Assembly (NCBI RefSeq): GCF_013044505.1
Contig: NZ_JABERD010000011.1
Coordinates: 38,558 to 102,557, forward strand
DNA length: 64,000 nucleotides
Origin: Streptomyces sp. S3(2020)
GTDB lineage: Bacteria; Actinomycetota; Actinomycetes; Streptomycetales; Streptomycetaceae
Direction: 5' to 3'
Positions within the stretch are counted from its first letter, which is position 1, and each line of letters starts with the position of its first letter. The notes beneath the pieces were generated by a model. It made no database searches and was not told where the DNA came from. It saw nothing but the letters and a program-made list of their open reading frames with translations. A program made the translations under genes and the position numbers. Positions 38,945 through 48,380 of this stretch are shown here, in pieces.

Positions 38945-41284
38945 ATGGAGCACGCCTCGGCCGCGGTGATCATCGACGCGCGCGGCATGGTGACGGGGTG
39001 GAGCGACGGTGCCCGGCGGCTGACCGGATACCCGGCCGAGGAGGCCGTGGGACTCCCGGTGCGCGAGCTGCTCGCCGAGGACCCGTCGCCCGACGTCCTG
39101 GCGGCCCGGACCGGCACCGTCGTCCTGCGGCACCGGGACGGCACCCCCGTCGCCCTCCCGGTGAGGGCGTGCGAGGTGCTGGGCCCGGACGGCTCACCCG
39201 GCGGGTTCGTGATCACCGCGGAGCAGCCCGGCGGGGCGGAGCCGACCCTCGCCGGGCAGGCCTTCCAACAGGCCTCCATGTCCATGTCGGTCTTCGACCC
39301 CGAGCAGCGCTATCTACGGCTCAACGGCGTCGCCTGCCAGGTGATGGGGGTGCCGGAAGAGGCCCTGCTCGGCCGGTTCTTCCCGGAGACCGTGGAGGAC
39401 GCCGAGCACAGCCGGGGCTTCCACTGGCATCTGCGGCACGTCACCGAGACGGGCGAGCCCATCCAGTACGAGAGCTACACCCGCGCCCCGTCCGGCAACC
39501 GCTACCACGCCTGGAACATCGAGATGTGGCCGGTCCGCAACGGCCTCGACGACGTGGTCGGTGTCGCCCTGGCCGCCTTCGACAGCACCGAGCAGCACTG
39601 GGCCCGCCAGCGCCTGGCCCTGCTGAACGAGGCCGCGGACGCCATCGGCACCACCCTCGACGTGGTCCGCACCGCCGAGGAACTGGTCTCCCTCGTCGTC
39701 CCCCGGTTCGCCGACTTCACCAGCGTCGACCTCCTCGAATGGGTCCTCGGCGCGGACGAACCGCCCAGCGCCATGCCCCAGGACGTCGTCCTGCGCCGGG
39801 TCGCCCACGGCTCCGCCCACGAAGGCACCCCGGAGGCCGCCGTCCACCTCGGCGCGCTGGACGTCTACCCGCCGTACTCCCCGCCCGCGCGGGCCCTGCG
39901 CGAGGGCCGGGCCGTGCTCAGCCGGGTCGGCGAGCCGTCCTTCGACCGCTGGGTCCGTGAACGCAACGCACGCGCCCCCAAGGGCCGGCCCTACCGCGAG
40001 GGCACCCACTCGATGCTGGCCGTACCGCTCAGGGCCCGCGGCATCACGCTGGGTGTCGCCGTCACCGTCCGCATCGGCCCCACGGACCCCTACGTCCAGG
40101 ACGACGCCGCCCTCGCCGAGGAACTGGCCAGCCGCGCCGCCGTCTGCATCGACAACTCCCGCCGCTTCGCCCGGGAACGCACGACCGCACTGGCCCTCCA
40201 GCACAGCCTGCTGCCCCGGGGCCTGCCCGGACAGGCCGCCGTCGAGGTCGCCCACCGCTATCTGCCCTCCGGCTCCCTCGCGGGCATCGGCGGCGACTGG
40301 TTCGACGTCATCCCGCTCTCCGGCAGCCGCGTCGCCCTCGTCGTCGGCGACGTCGTCGGGCACGGCATCGCCTCGTCGGCGACGATGGGCCGCCTGTGCA
40401 CGGCCGTCCGCACCCTCGCTGACGTGGACCTGCCACCCGACGAACTCCTCACCCATCTGGACGACCTGGTCACCCACCTGGCGGCCTACGACGGCGACGA
40501 CGACATCGCGGAACTCGGCGCGACCTGCCTCTACGCCGTCTACGACCCGGTGTCGCGCCGCCTCACCCTCGCCGCCGCCGGCCACCCGCCGCCCGCCCTC
40601 GTCCTGCCCGACGGCACCGCGGACCTCATCCCCATGTCCGCGGGACCCCCGCTCGGCGTCGGCGGACTGCCCTTCGAGGCCACCGAGGTGGAACTCCCCG
40701 AGGGCGCCGTCGTCGCCCTGTACACCGACGGACTCATCGAGGACCGCGACCGCGACATCGACCACGCCACCGGCGAGCTGTGCCGCGCCCTCACCGCGCG
40801 CGCCAGCTCTCTGGACGCGCTCTGCGACACCGTCCTCAAGGCCGTGCTTCCCGAGGAGCCGAGCGACGACGTGGCCCTCCTGCTGGCCCGCACCCGCGCA
40901 CTCGGCGCCGACCGGGTCGCCACCTGGGACATCACACCCGACCCGGCCCGGGTGGCCGACGCCCGCCAGTCCGCCACCGAGCAACTCACCGCGTGGGGCC
41001 TGGACGAGGCCGCCTTCGTCACCGAACTCGTCGTCAGCGAACTGGTCACCAACGCCATCCGGTACGGCGCCCCGCCCATCCAGCTCCGGCTGATCCGCGA
41101 CCGCACCCTCATCTGCGAGGTCTCCGACGGGAGTTCCACCTCGCCGCATCTGCGCCGCGCCCACGCCTACGACGAAGGCGGGCGCGGGCTGCTCCTTGTC
41201 GCCCAGCTCACCCAGCGCTGGGGCAGCAGACAGACCGGCGCGGGCAAGACGATCTGGGCCGAACAGCCGCTGCCCCCGCCCTGA
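38945..41284 (+). CDS. SpoIIE family PP2C phosphatase with PAS, GAF and HATPase domains
   Basis: A protein of about 779 residues. A first PAS-like domain (AAVIIDARGMVTGWSDGARRLTGY) is followed by a second PAS (FDPEQRYLRLNGVACQVMGV) and a GAF domain around residues 210-400. The SpoIIE PP2C phosphatase follows, with GIGGDWFDVIPL and VGDVVGHGIASSATMGRL for metal binding and LYTDGLIEDRDRDI. The C-terminal RsbW-like ATPase has ELVVSELVTNAIRYG and DEGGRGLLLVAQL. Such proteins combine kinase and phosphatase arms of a partner-switching system that frees a sigma factor. The ATG at 38945 has only a distant AGGGA; a TTG at 38909 is possible. Confidence 0.93.
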   Translation: MEHASAAVIIDARGMVTGWSDGARRLTGYPAEEAVGLPVRELLAEDPSPDVLAARTGTVVLRHRDGTPVALPVRACEVLGPDGSPGGFVITAEQPGGAEPTLAGQAFQQASMSMSVFDPEQRYLRLNGVACQVMGVPEEALLGRFFPETVEDAEHSRGFHWHLRHVTETGEPIQYESYTRAPSGNRYHAWNIEMWPVRNGLDDVVGVALAAFDSTEQHWARQRLALLNEAADAIGTTLDVVRTAEELVSLVVPRFADFTSVDLLEWVLGADEPPSAMPQDVVLRRVAHGSAHEGTPEAAVHLGALDVYPPYSPPARALREGRAVLSRVGEPSFDRWVRERNARAPKGRPYREGTHSMLAVPLRARGITLGVAVTVRIGPTDPYVQDDAALAEELASRAAVCIDNSRRFARERTTALALQHSLLPRGLPGQAAVEVAHRYLPSGSLAGIGGDWFDVIPLSGSRVALVVGDVVGHGIASSATMGRLCTAVRTLADVDLPPDELLTHLDDLVTHLAAYDGDDDIAELGATCLYAVYDPVSRRLTLAAAGHPPPALVLPDGTADLIPMSAGPPLGVGGLPFEATEVELPEGAVVALYTDGLIEDRDRDIDHATGELCRALTARASSLDALCDTVLKAVLPEEPSDDVALLLARTRALGADRVATWDITPDPARVADARQSATEQLTAWGLDEAAFVTELVVSELVTNAIRYGAPPIQLRLIRDRTLICEVSDGSSTSPHLRRAHAYDEGGRGLLLVAQLTQRWGSRQTGAGKTIWAEQPLPPP

Positions 41285-41722
41285 TCACTCGAAGTCGCAG
41301 CCGGGGTTGGGCACGTCCTCGGAGAACGCCGATCCGTGCGGCAGCACGTACAGCACCTCCAGGACGAGCGGCGTGTCGCCCAGGTTCCGGCCGAGGTGGA
41401 CGTCGGTGGGTCCGCCCGGCTCCCGTACGACGGTGCCCTTCGGGTAGACCCCGTCCGTGGCGCAGTCGGAGTGGTAGTGGGTGAGCGTGCCCTGCTTCAC
41501 GTACCCGTACACGGGGCCGCCGTGGTAGTGCCAGCCGGTGGCCTGGCCGGGCGGGATGGTGACCTCTCTGACGGTGTAGTCGGTGTCCCCGACGGTGATC
41601 TGGCTGATCAGCCTGGCCGTGACGCCGGGGCCGGGCGGGGTCGCCTGTGCGGTGGTGCCAGAGGTGAGGGCGGCGGCCGCGGCCACCGCCCCCGTTATGC
41701 CGACGCGGAGCGACGTGCGCAT
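41285..41722 (-). CDS. Secreted cupin domain protein
   Basis: A 145-residue exported protein. Residues 1-27 form a signal peptide (MRTSLRVGITGAVAAAAALTSG, cleavage near AQA). The rest is a small cupin: GWHYHGGPVYGYVKQG supplies the usual histidines and VHLGRNLGDTPLVLEVLYV closes the barrel. It probably binds a metal outside the cell; the enzyme activity, if any, is unknown. The ATG at 41722 has AGGAGG six bases upstream. Its stop directly abuts the stop of the convergent SpoIIE gene with no spacer. Confidence 0.88.
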   Translation of the reverse strand: MRTSLRVGITGAVAAAAALTSGTTAQATPPGPGVTARLISQITVGDTDYTVREVTIPPGQATGWHYHGGPVYGYVKQGTLTHYHSDCATDGVYPKGTVVREPGGPTDVHLGRNLGDTPLVLEVLYVLPHGSAFSEDVPNPGCDFE

Positions 41723-41814
41723 ACGGGGCCTCCTGACGCTGAGCGGAAGATCGATGATGTTCCGCAGCGAACATAGAGGCAGAGATCGGCAGTCGGGGCC
41801 GGATTCGGCAGAAC

Positions 41815-42645
41815 TCAGAACTCCTCGTGCACCTGCGGATCCCCGCCCCGGCGCTCCTGGGTCCGGTCGGCGATGGCCGCCATCTGGTCGGGCCCGAGCT
41901 CGAAGCCGAAGATCTCCAGGTTCGCGCGCTGCCGGTCGGGGTCCGCCGACTTCGGGATCGGCACCGAGCCGAGCTGGGTGTGCCAGCGCAGGACGGCCTG
42001 TCCCGGCGTCACCCCGTGGGCCTCGGCGACCGCGGCCACGACGGGGTCGTCCAGCAGCGTGGAGCCGGGCGCCAGCGGGCTCCAGCTCTCGGTGCGGATG
42101 CCCTTGGAGGCGTGGAAGGCACGCAGCTCGTCCTGCCGGAGGAAGGGATGCAGCTCGATCTGGTTGACCGAGGGCAGGACCCCGGTCTCCTCCTCCAGCC
42201 GCCCGATGTGCTCCGCCGTGAAGTTGGAGACGCCGATGGAGCGGACCAGGCCCTCCTCACGGAGCTTGATCATGGCCCGCCATGAGTCGACGTACCGGTC
42301 GACGCGGGGGAGCGGCCAGTGGATGAGGTAGAGGTCCACATGGTCCAGGCCCAGCCGGCGGCGGGACTCCTCGAAGGAGGCCAGGGTCTCCTCGTAGCCG
42401 TGGTGCCGGCCCGGGAGTTTCGTCGCGACGACGACCTCCTCGCGCGGGACACCGCTGCGGGTGACACCGAGGCCCACCCCTGCCTCGTTGCCGTAGTTCG
42501 TCGCCGTGTCGACCAGGCGGTAGCCGAGCCGCAGGGCCCGCGCCACCGCCCGCTCCGCCTCCGCGTCGTCCATGGGCCAGGTGCCGAGGCCGATGGCCGG
42601 GAACCTCGTACCGTCGTTGAGCGTGTGTACCGGGTTGTCGATCAC
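41815..42645 (-). CDS. Aldo/keto reductase
   Basis: A 276-residue NADPH-dependent reductase of the AKR5-like group. The catalytic tetrad is visible: Asp and Tyr in DTATNYGNEAGVG, Lys in VATKLPG and His in LIHWPLP. The cofactor-binding end reads SVPIPKSADPDRQRANLEIF. It would reduce aldehydes, ketones or 2,5-diketogluconate-like sugars; the substrate is not known. The GTG at 42645 has AAAGG upstream. It is divergent from the LacI gene with 80 bases between, so it may be part of the sugar regulon. Confidence 0.93.
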   Translation of the reverse strand: MIDNPVHTLNDGTRFPAIGLGTWPMDDAEAERAVARALRLGYRLVDTATNYGNEAGVGLGVTRSGVPREEVVVATKLPGRHHGYEETLASFEESRRRLGLDHVDLYLIHWPLPRVDRYVDSWRAMIKLREEGLVRSIGVSNFTAEHIGRLEEETGVLPSVNQIELHPFLRQDELRAFHASKGIRTESWSPLAPGSTLLDDPVVAAVAEAHGVTPGQAVLRWHTQLGSVPIPKSADPDRQRANLEIFGFELGPDQMAAIADRTQERRGGDPQVHEEF

Positions 42646-42725
42646 TGTTGGACCTTTTCCCTCGACCGTGTCGTCCCTCCAGCCTCGCGGATAGGGTGAG
42701 CCGTGATCAACCGGACGGGTGGGGG

Positions 42726-43805
42726 ATGAAGGCGGCGGACGGCATGGGCGGCACCGAGGAGAACCAGCAGCCGGGCGGACGTCCCACGTCGAAGGATGTC
42801 GCCCGGCTCGCCGGGGTCTCCCACACCGCGGTCTCCTTCGTCTTCAACGGCCGCGCCGAGGGCAACCTCTCGCCCGCCACCCAGGAACGCATCCGGCAGG
42901 CCGCCGCCCGGCTCGGCTACCGCCCCGACCCCGTCGCCCGCGGTCTGCGCCGCCGTCGTACGGCCGTGATCGGCCTGGTCACCGACGAGATCGCCACCTC
43001 GCCCTTCGCGGGCCGGCTGCTGCGCGGCGCGATGGAGACCGCCTGGGACAGCGAGCATCTCGTCCTGACCGTCGACTCCGGCGGCGACCCCGCCAAGGAG
43101 GACGCGGCCGTCGCCGAACTCCTCGACCGACGGGTGGACGGCATCATCTACGCGGCCATGTCCCTGCGCCGCGTCCGCGTCCCCGAGGGCCTGCGCCGCA
43201 CCCACTCCGTCCTCGCGAACTGCGTCCCCGAGGACGACTCCCTGCCCGCCGTCATCCCCGCCGAGCGCGCCGGCGGCCGTACCGCGGCCCGGCTGCTGCT
43301 GGACGAGGGGCACCGCAGGGTCGCCATGGTGGGCGGCCAGGACGACATGGCCTTCACGGACCGGCTGCGCGGCTTCCGGGACGCCCTGCGCGCCGAGGGC
43401 ATCACCGTCCCCAAGGAGTGGGTCGTGCGCAGCGGAGGCGAGATCAGCAGTGGGTACGAGGGCGCACTGCGGGTCCTCGACGGCGTCGCCGCAGACCGGC
43501 GCCCCACCGGGATCTTCTGCTACAACGACCGGGTCGCGGCGGGCGTCCTGCACGCCGCGACCCGCCTCGGCATCGCCGTCCCCGAGAACCTGTCGGTGGT
43601 CGGCTACGACGACCAGGAACACATGGCCGCGTACCTCACCCCGGCCCTGACCACGGTCGCGCTGCCCCACCGGGCGATGGGCGAGGCCGCCACACGGCTC
43701 CTCCTCGACTCCATCGACACCGGCAGGACCCCGCCCGCGACGGTACGGCGCCTGGCCTGCCCGGTGATCAGTCGTGCGTCGGTGGGACCAGCTCCCAGCC
43801 GGTGA
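42726..43805 (+). CDS. LacI family transcriptional regulator
   Basis: A 359-residue repressor. The helix-turn-helix is TSKDVARLAGVSHTAVSFVF near residue 25, with the hinge helix region RLGYRPDPVARGLR. The sugar-binding core includes IGLVTDEIATSPFAG, DGIIYAAMSLRR and GIFCYNDRVAAGVL. The ATG at 42726 follows GGTGGGGG; an ATG six codons later is an alternative. It is tail-to-tail with the GH32 gene, overlapping by 38 bases, and is the obvious candidate to bind the CTAACTCGTGTTAG operator before the ABC importer operon. Its ligand is likely a sucrose- or fructan-derived sugar. Confidence 0.92.
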   Translation: MKAADGMGGTEENQQPGGRPTSKDVARLAGVSHTAVSFVFNGRAEGNLSPATQERIRQAAARLGYRPDPVARGLRRRRTAVIGLVTDEIATSPFAGRLLRGAMETAWDSEHLVLTVDSGGDPAKEDAAVAELLDRRVDGIIYAAMSLRRVRVPEGLRRTHSVLANCVPEDDSLPAVIPAERAGGRTAARLLLDEGHRRVAMVGGQDDMAFTDRLRGFRDALRAEGITVPKEWVVRSGGEISSGYEGALRVLDGVAADRRPTGIFCYNDRVAAGVLHAATRLGIAVPENLSVVGYDDQEHMAAYLTPALTTVALPHRAMGEAATRLLLDSIDTGRTPPATVRRLACPVISRASVGPAPSR

Positions 43806-45153
43806 CCGTGGCCCCGGCACCCGTGACGAGGAGCTCGGGCACATCGTCCGGCCGCCGGTAGACCCGCTCGGTCACCGTGGCCCGGTCGCCCACGAACAGC
43901 TCGAACAGCGAACCGTCCACGAGGACCCGCACCTCACCGACCGGCGCCCGCACCACGATCGGCGCCGACCCGTCCGGCCGTGTCCGCGGCCAGTCCGCCC
44001 GGTCGAGCGTCACCGTGCCCTCCTCCGGATCGAGCAGGACCGTCAGCCGTGCGCCGCGGGCGGACCGCAGCAGACTCACGGTGGTCCTCGTCGACGCGGT
44101 CACGGTCAGGTCGTACGCGTCCGGCAGCGCCGTGGGACGGCCCGGCGCCGTGACGAACGGCTCGGCCGCGCGCAGCAGTTCGAGCTCCGGAGCCGGTACG
44201 ACACTCAGGGCGCCGTCCGGACGGACGTCGACGACCCTCGGTGCGCTCAGCACCCCGGCCCACCCGGCGCGATCGACCTCGCCCTGCTCACGGGCCTCCC
44301 AGGACCAGCCCCACAGCAACGCCCGCTCCGGTTCCTGGAGCACGGCGGGCGCGTAGAAGTCCCGCCCGTGGTCCAGCCGGCCGCCGGTGCGCGCCACGAA
44401 ACGCAACTCGCCGTCCCCGCAGGGCTGGAGACGTCCCGTCAGATAGCCGGTGGAGCACGGGTCCCCGTCCCACAGCGACAGCACCAGCACCCACTCCCCG
44501 CTCGCCGTCGCATACAGCTGCGGACACTCCCAGCCGACGGCCTCGTCCCCGAACGCGTCCACCGCGACGGGGTCGCCGCCGTCGAGCAGCACCCCGGCGA
44601 AGCGCCAGTCGGACAGGTCCTCGCAGTCGTACACGAGCACCGACGGAGTCCCGTCGGCGTGCCCCGCGCCGACCAGTGCCCACCGCCGGCCGCCGCTGCG
44701 GAACACGAACGGGTCGCGGAACATGACCACGTCCAGGCCGTCCGGCGGGCCGGCCACCACGGGTGTGGGCAGCGGCTTCCAGTCGGTCAGGGTCTCGTCC
44801 TGAGGCACCAGCGCACGTGCCAGACAGATCGAGCCGAGCCCGGTGTGGTGCCGGTCGACGCCGGTGTAGACGGCGGTCGGCACACCCTCGTCGTCGACCA
44901 CGCACCCCGACCAGCAGCCCGCCTCGTCGGGGCCGCCCGGGGTCGGGGTGAGGGCGACCGGATGGTGTTCCCAGTGGGCGAGGTCGGGGCTGGAGACATG
45001 GCCCCAGTGGACGTTCGCGTGGACCGGGGCGTCCGGGTTGTGCTGGAAGAACAGGTGGTAGCGGTTGCGCCAACGGAACGGCCCGTTGGGGTCGTTGACC
45101 CAGTTCGCGGGCGGACGGACCCTGAACCGGGGGGCGTCGGGGCTGTGGCTCAA
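43768..45153 (-). CDS. Glycoside hydrolase family 32 (sucrose/fructan hydrolase), intracellular
   Basis: A 461-residue GH32 enzyme that hydrolyses beta-fructosidic bonds of sucrose, inulin or levan oligosaccharides. The three family motifs are present: WVNDPNG with nucleophile D21, FRDPFV with the RDP transition-state Asp, and WECPQLY with the acid/base Glu. The C-terminal beta-sandwich ends VLVDGSLFELFVGDRATVTERVY. There is no signal peptide, so it acts on imported sugar. The TTG at 45153 has AGGAG seven bases upstream and overlaps the permease stop in TTGA. It is the last gene of the SBP-permease-permease-hydrolase operon. Confidence 0.93.
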   Translation of the reverse strand: MSHSPDAPRFRVRPPANWVNDPNGPFRWRNRYHLFFQHNPDAPVHANVHWGHVSSPDLAHWEHHPVALTPTPGGPDEAGCWSGCVVDDEGVPTAVYTGVDRHHTGLGSICLARALVPQDETLTDWKPLPTPVVAGPPDGLDVVMFRDPFVFRSGGRRWALVGAGHADGTPSVLVYDCEDLSDWRFAGVLLDGGDPVAVDAFGDEAVGWECPQLYATASGEWVLVLSLWDGDPCSTGYLTGRLQPCGDGELRFVARTGGRLDHGRDFYAPAVLQEPERALLWGWSWEAREQGEVDRAGWAGVLSAPRVVDVRPDGALSVVPAPELELLRAAEPFVTAPGRPTALPDAYDLTVTASTRTTVSLLRSARGARLTVLLDPEEGTVTLDRADWPRTRPDGSAPIVVRAPVGEVRVLVDGSLFELFVGDRATVTERVYRRPDDVPELLVTGAGATVTGWELVPPTHD

Positions 45154-46004
45154 CGGTTGACTCCTGCGGAGGTGATGCCCTCGCGCAGAGGGCGCTGGCC
45201 GACGAGGAACACGGCGACGGCGGGAAGCATGGAGAGCACGACACCGGCGAGCACCACCGAGATGGAGCCGGTGCCGAGGTTGCCCTGGAGGGAGACCAGA
45301 CCCAGCGGGAGGGTGTAGTTCTGGCCCGAGGTCTCCAGGATCAACGGCCGGAAGAACTCGTTCCAGTGGTAGTTGAAGGCCAGCACGCCGACGATCGCCA
45401 GACCGGGCGCGGCCAGCGGCGCGTACACGGACCGGAAGATCCGCCAGGGCCCGCAGCCGTCCAGCATGGCCGCCTCGCCCAGGTCCTTCGGCATGCCCAG
45501 GAAGTACTGGCGCATCAGGAACGTCCCGAACGCGGTCGGGAAGGCCGGGATGATCAGCCCGAGGAGGGTGTCGGTCAGGCTCATCGACTTCAGCACCAGG
45601 AACACCGGCACGATGGTCACCTGCAACGGCACCATCATGGTCGCCAGGACCAGGCCGAACAGCGGCTTCTTGAACCGGAACTCCAGGCGTGCGAAGGCGT
45701 ATCCGGCGAGACCGGCGGTGATCATCTGGCCGACGGCGATCAAAGCGGTCACGAGCGTGGAGTTCAGCGCCAGCAGCCAGACGTCGATCTGGTCGAAGAC
45801 CCCGCGGTACGACTCCAGCGTCGGGTCCGTCGGGATGATCTTCGGTGGCAGGTCGAAGGACTCGGCCGGGGTGCGCAGGGACGTGGAGACGGTCCAGATC
45901 ACCGGGCCGAGGGTCAGCAGCGCGCACACCGCGAGGGCGGCGATCCGCGCCCAGGGGGCGAGCGAGTGGCGGACGCGGCTCGGATTCAGGGTCGCTTGGG
46001 TCAT
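45150..46004 (-). CDS. Carbohydrate ABC transporter permease (MalG type)
   Basis: A 284-residue inner-membrane permease with six hydrophobic segments. The EAA loop that docks to the ATPase reads EAAMLDGCGPWRIFRSVYAPLAAPG near residue 190 (described by its core EAAMLDG and PLAAPG). The N-terminal TVSTSLRTPAESFDLPP is typical of MalG-like proteins. I chose the ATG at 46004, which has GGTGA five bases upstream; a GTG at 46022 that overlaps the upstream stop is an alternative. Partner of the MalF-type permease. No ATPase gene is in the operon, so a shared MsiK-like ATPase elsewhere is probably used, as is usual in Streptomyces. Confidence 0.93.
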   Translation of the reverse strand: MTQATLNPSRVRHSLAPWARIAALAVCALLTLGPVIWTVSTSLRTPAESFDLPPKIIPTDPTLESYRGVFDQIDVWLLALNSTLVTALIAVGQMITAGLAGYAFARLEFRFKKPLFGLVLATMMVPLQVTIVPVFLVLKSMSLTDTLLGLIIPAFPTAFGTFLMRQYFLGMPKDLGEAAMLDGCGPWRIFRSVYAPLAAPGLAIVGVLAFNYHWNEFFRPLILETSGQNYTLPLGLVSLQGNLGTGSISVVLAGVVLSMLPAVAVFLVGQRPLREGITSAGVNR

Positions 46005-46018
46005 GGAGGTCACCCGGC

Positions 46019-46966
46019 TCACTGGTAGTGGACGAAACGCCGGCTGAGCCGGAACTGGAGGGCGGTGACCGCCATGATCAGCACGAACAGCAGCACGCCC
46101 ACCGCGGAGGCCTCACCGAAGCGCAGCTGCTCGAACGCGCTCTCGTAGATGACCATCACCACGGTCCGGGTGGAGTCACCGGGCCCGCCGTTGGTGAGGA
46201 CGTAGGGCTGCTCGAAGACCTGGAGCGCGTTGATGATCCCGACCACCGACGCGACCAGCAGGGTGGGGGAGAGCAGGGGCAGGGTGATGCTCAGGTGCTT
46301 GCGCAGGCCGGTCGCGCCGTCGAGAGAGGAGGCCTCGTGGATCTCCTTGGGGATGTTGTTCAGGCCGCCGACGAACAGCAGGAAGGAGAAGCCGAACTGC
46401 TGCCAGACATAGACCAGGACGACCGTGGCCATTGCCCCGTTCTCCGAGGTCAGCCAGGGCGCGGGGGCGATCCCGACCGTTCCCAGCAGCCAGTTCACGA
46501 CCCCGAAGTCCTGGTTGAACAGGTACTTCATCACCACCGAGATCGACGCGGCGGACAGCACCAGCGGGAAGAAGAACGCCGAGCGGAACACCGAGCGCAG
46601 CCACACCGGCATCCGCCCGTTGACCGCGAGCGCCAGCACCAGGGCGATCAGCAGTTGCAGCGCGACCGCGAGGACCATGAACACGAGGGTGTTGCGGAAG
46701 GAGACCAGCACGGTCGAATCGCCGAACACCTCACGGTAGTTGGCGGTACCGGCGAAGGTCGGGTCGTCGATCACGTTCCAGTGGAAGAGGCTCAGCACCA
46801 CCGAGCCGACGATCGGCACGACCGTGAAGACGACGATGCCGACGATGGTGGGCGCCAGGAAGAGCGCGGCCAGCAGCCGGGTGCCGCGGTCGCGTGCCGA
46901 GGGCGGCGAGGCGGCCGGGGGCGGGGTGAACGTCCTGACCGGCGTGGGTATCTGAGTGTTCGTCAT
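46019..46966 (-). CDS. Carbohydrate ABC transporter permease (MalF type)
   Basis: A 315-residue permease with a proline-rich cytoplasmic N-terminus of about 28 residues and six hydrophobic segments. The EAA motif is HEASSLDGATGLRKHLSITLP (core EASSLDGA) near residue 215. YVLTNGGPGDSTRTVVM near residue 255 is a strong marker of sugar ABC permeases. Its ATG overlaps the stop of the binding-protein gene in ATGA. It forms the channel with the MalG-type partner encoded next. Confidence 0.94.
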   Translation of the reverse strand: MTNTQIPTPVRTFTPPPAASPPSARDRGTRLLAALFLAPTIVGIVVFTVVPIVGSVVLSLFHWNVIDDPTFAGTANYREVFGDSTVLVSFRNTLVFMVLAVALQLLIALVLALAVNGRMPVWLRSVFRSAFFFPLVLSAASISVVMKYLFNQDFGVVNWLLGTVGIAPAPWLTSENGAMATVVLVYVWQQFGFSFLLFVGGLNNIPKEIHEASSLDGATGLRKHLSITLPLLSPTLLVASVVGIINALQVFEQPYVLTNGGPGDSTRTVVMVIYESAFEQLRFGEASAVGVLLFVLIMAVTALQFRLSRRFVHYQ

Positions 46967-48372
46967 ACGTCACGCTCCATGGCCTTCTCCAGATCGCCCT
47001 GCATCCGGCGCAGCGCCGGGGCCACCGCACGCCGGGAGGCCAGCGCGGTGCCGGTGTGCTTCAGCAGTACCTGCTCGACCTCGGCCACCTGCGGCGGGGC
47101 GGGGATGGGCCCGGTGTCGGGGAAGGTGTCGAGGGTGTCGTAGAAGACCTTCCAGTGCTTCGGGCCGGTCTCCCGGTAGCGGTCGGCGGTGAGCATCGAA
47201 CGCCGGGCCGGGGTGGTCTGGTTGGTCTCGAACAGCCGCATCAGGGTGTCCCTGCGGGCGGCGTACTTGATGAACTCCCAGGCCTCGTCCTGCCGCTTCG
47301 AGGTGCGCAGCAGCGCGTAGCCGGCGGCGCCGAACTGCATGCGCTGGGTGCGCCACCGCGGGAAGTACTGCACGTCGAAGCTGTCGGACGCCATGCCCGC
47401 CTGATGCAGACCGCCCGCCCAGAAGCCGCCGGCGGGTGTCACACCGACCCGCCCGGTGGAGAACACCCCGATCAGGTTCTGGCCGTTGCCGCCCTCGGGC
47501 CGGGTGCACAGGTCCTCCTGGATGAGGGAGGCGAGATAGTCGTACGCCTCCTCCACCCGCTCATGGGTGGCCTGCGGGGTCGTCCACCGGAACCCGCCGC
47601 CGCGCCCCTGACGCTCGGCGGCCGGGTAGAAGGAGTCCCACAGCCATGTGCCGCCGGGCGCCTTGGACTCGGCGAGCAGATTGGTGCCGTTGGCGAACAG
47701 CCACGGCACCACACCGCCCCACAGCCGGTTCGTCCAGAAGTACGGCGTGAACTGGGAGCCGCTGGACCTCTTCATGTCCCGCAGCAGCGTGGTGAAGTCG
47801 TCGCGGGTCCAGTCGGGCGCCGGGAAGTCCGCGCCGGCCCGCTTGAGGACCTGGTCGTTGAGGTACATGTCGGCCGCGTTGAACTCGACCGGCAGCTGGT
47901 AGAGGCTCCCCTCGTACATCATCGACTCCACCAGCGAGGGGTGGACGTCGGCGAAGTACTCGCGCAGCTCCTCGGCGTCCCGCTTCACCCAGTCGTCCAG
48001 CGGGACCCCGAGGCGCTGCGCGAACAGCTGCACGCCCTCGGTGGCGACGTACACGAGATCGGGCGCGGTGCCCGCCGCGATCTGGGTGAGGATCTTCGCG
48101 AAGAAGTCCGACCAGTCGACGGCCTGCACGGCGTTGATCCGGAGCTTGATGTCGGGGTGGACCTGCCGGAAGCCCTCGGTGAGAGTACGGACGGCCTCCG
48201 GTCCGTAGGCGGGGCCGAGCGTGGCGACGACGAGCGAGCCGTCGTCGCGTCCGGGGATGTCGGCTCCGGTGAGCCGGTCCCAACTGGCGGCGGTACCGGC
48301 CAGCGCGGCGGCGCCCGCGCCGTAGGCGCCGTACCGCATGAGTGTGCGGCGGGTGAGGTGCGAGTCGGTCAT
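46963..48372 (-). CDS. Extracellular sugar-binding protein with Tat-like signal
   Basis: A 469-residue solute-binding protein of the sugar-uptake (CUT1) class. The N-terminus has a twin-arginine-like sequence TRRTLMRYGAYGAGAAALAG, but there is no cysteine lipobox after the hydrophobic stretch, unusual for a Gram-positive binding protein. FRQVHPDIKLRINAV, TQIAAGTAPDLVYV, YQLPVEFNAADMYLN and FSTGRVGVTPAGGFW mark the fold. It should deliver the sugar to the two permeases encoded downstream. The ATG at 48372 is preceded by AGGCCC, a modest site. Operator-like sequences lie just upstream of it. Confidence 0.92.
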   Translation of the reverse strand: MTDSHLTRRTLMRYGAYGAGAAALAGTAASWDRLTGADIPGRDDGSLVVATLGPAYGPEAVRTLTEGFRQVHPDIKLRINAVQAVDWSDFFAKILTQIAAGTAPDLVYVATEGVQLFAQRLGVPLDDWVKRDAEELREYFADVHPSLVESMMYEGSLYQLPVEFNAADMYLNDQVLKRAGADFPAPDWTRDDFTTLLRDMKRSSGSQFTPYFWTNRLWGGVVPWLFANGTNLLAESKAPGGTWLWDSFYPAAERQGRGGGFRWTTPQATHERVEEAYDYLASLIQEDLCTRPEGGNGQNLIGVFSTGRVGVTPAGGFWAGGLHQAGMASDSFDVQYFPRWRTQRMQFGAAGYALLRTSKRQDEAWEFIKYAARRDTLMRLFETNQTTPARRSMLTADRYRETGPKHWKVFYDTLDTFPDTGPIPAPPQVAEVEQVLLKHTGTALASRRAVAPALRRMQGDLEKAMERDV

Positions 48373-48380
48373 CCAAGGGC

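Noticed and set aside
45154..45927. Extension of the GH32 frame into the MalG-type permease gene
   Set aside because: The extension reads the permease gene in the wrong frame. The TTG at 45153 has a good ribosome site and overlaps the permease stop.
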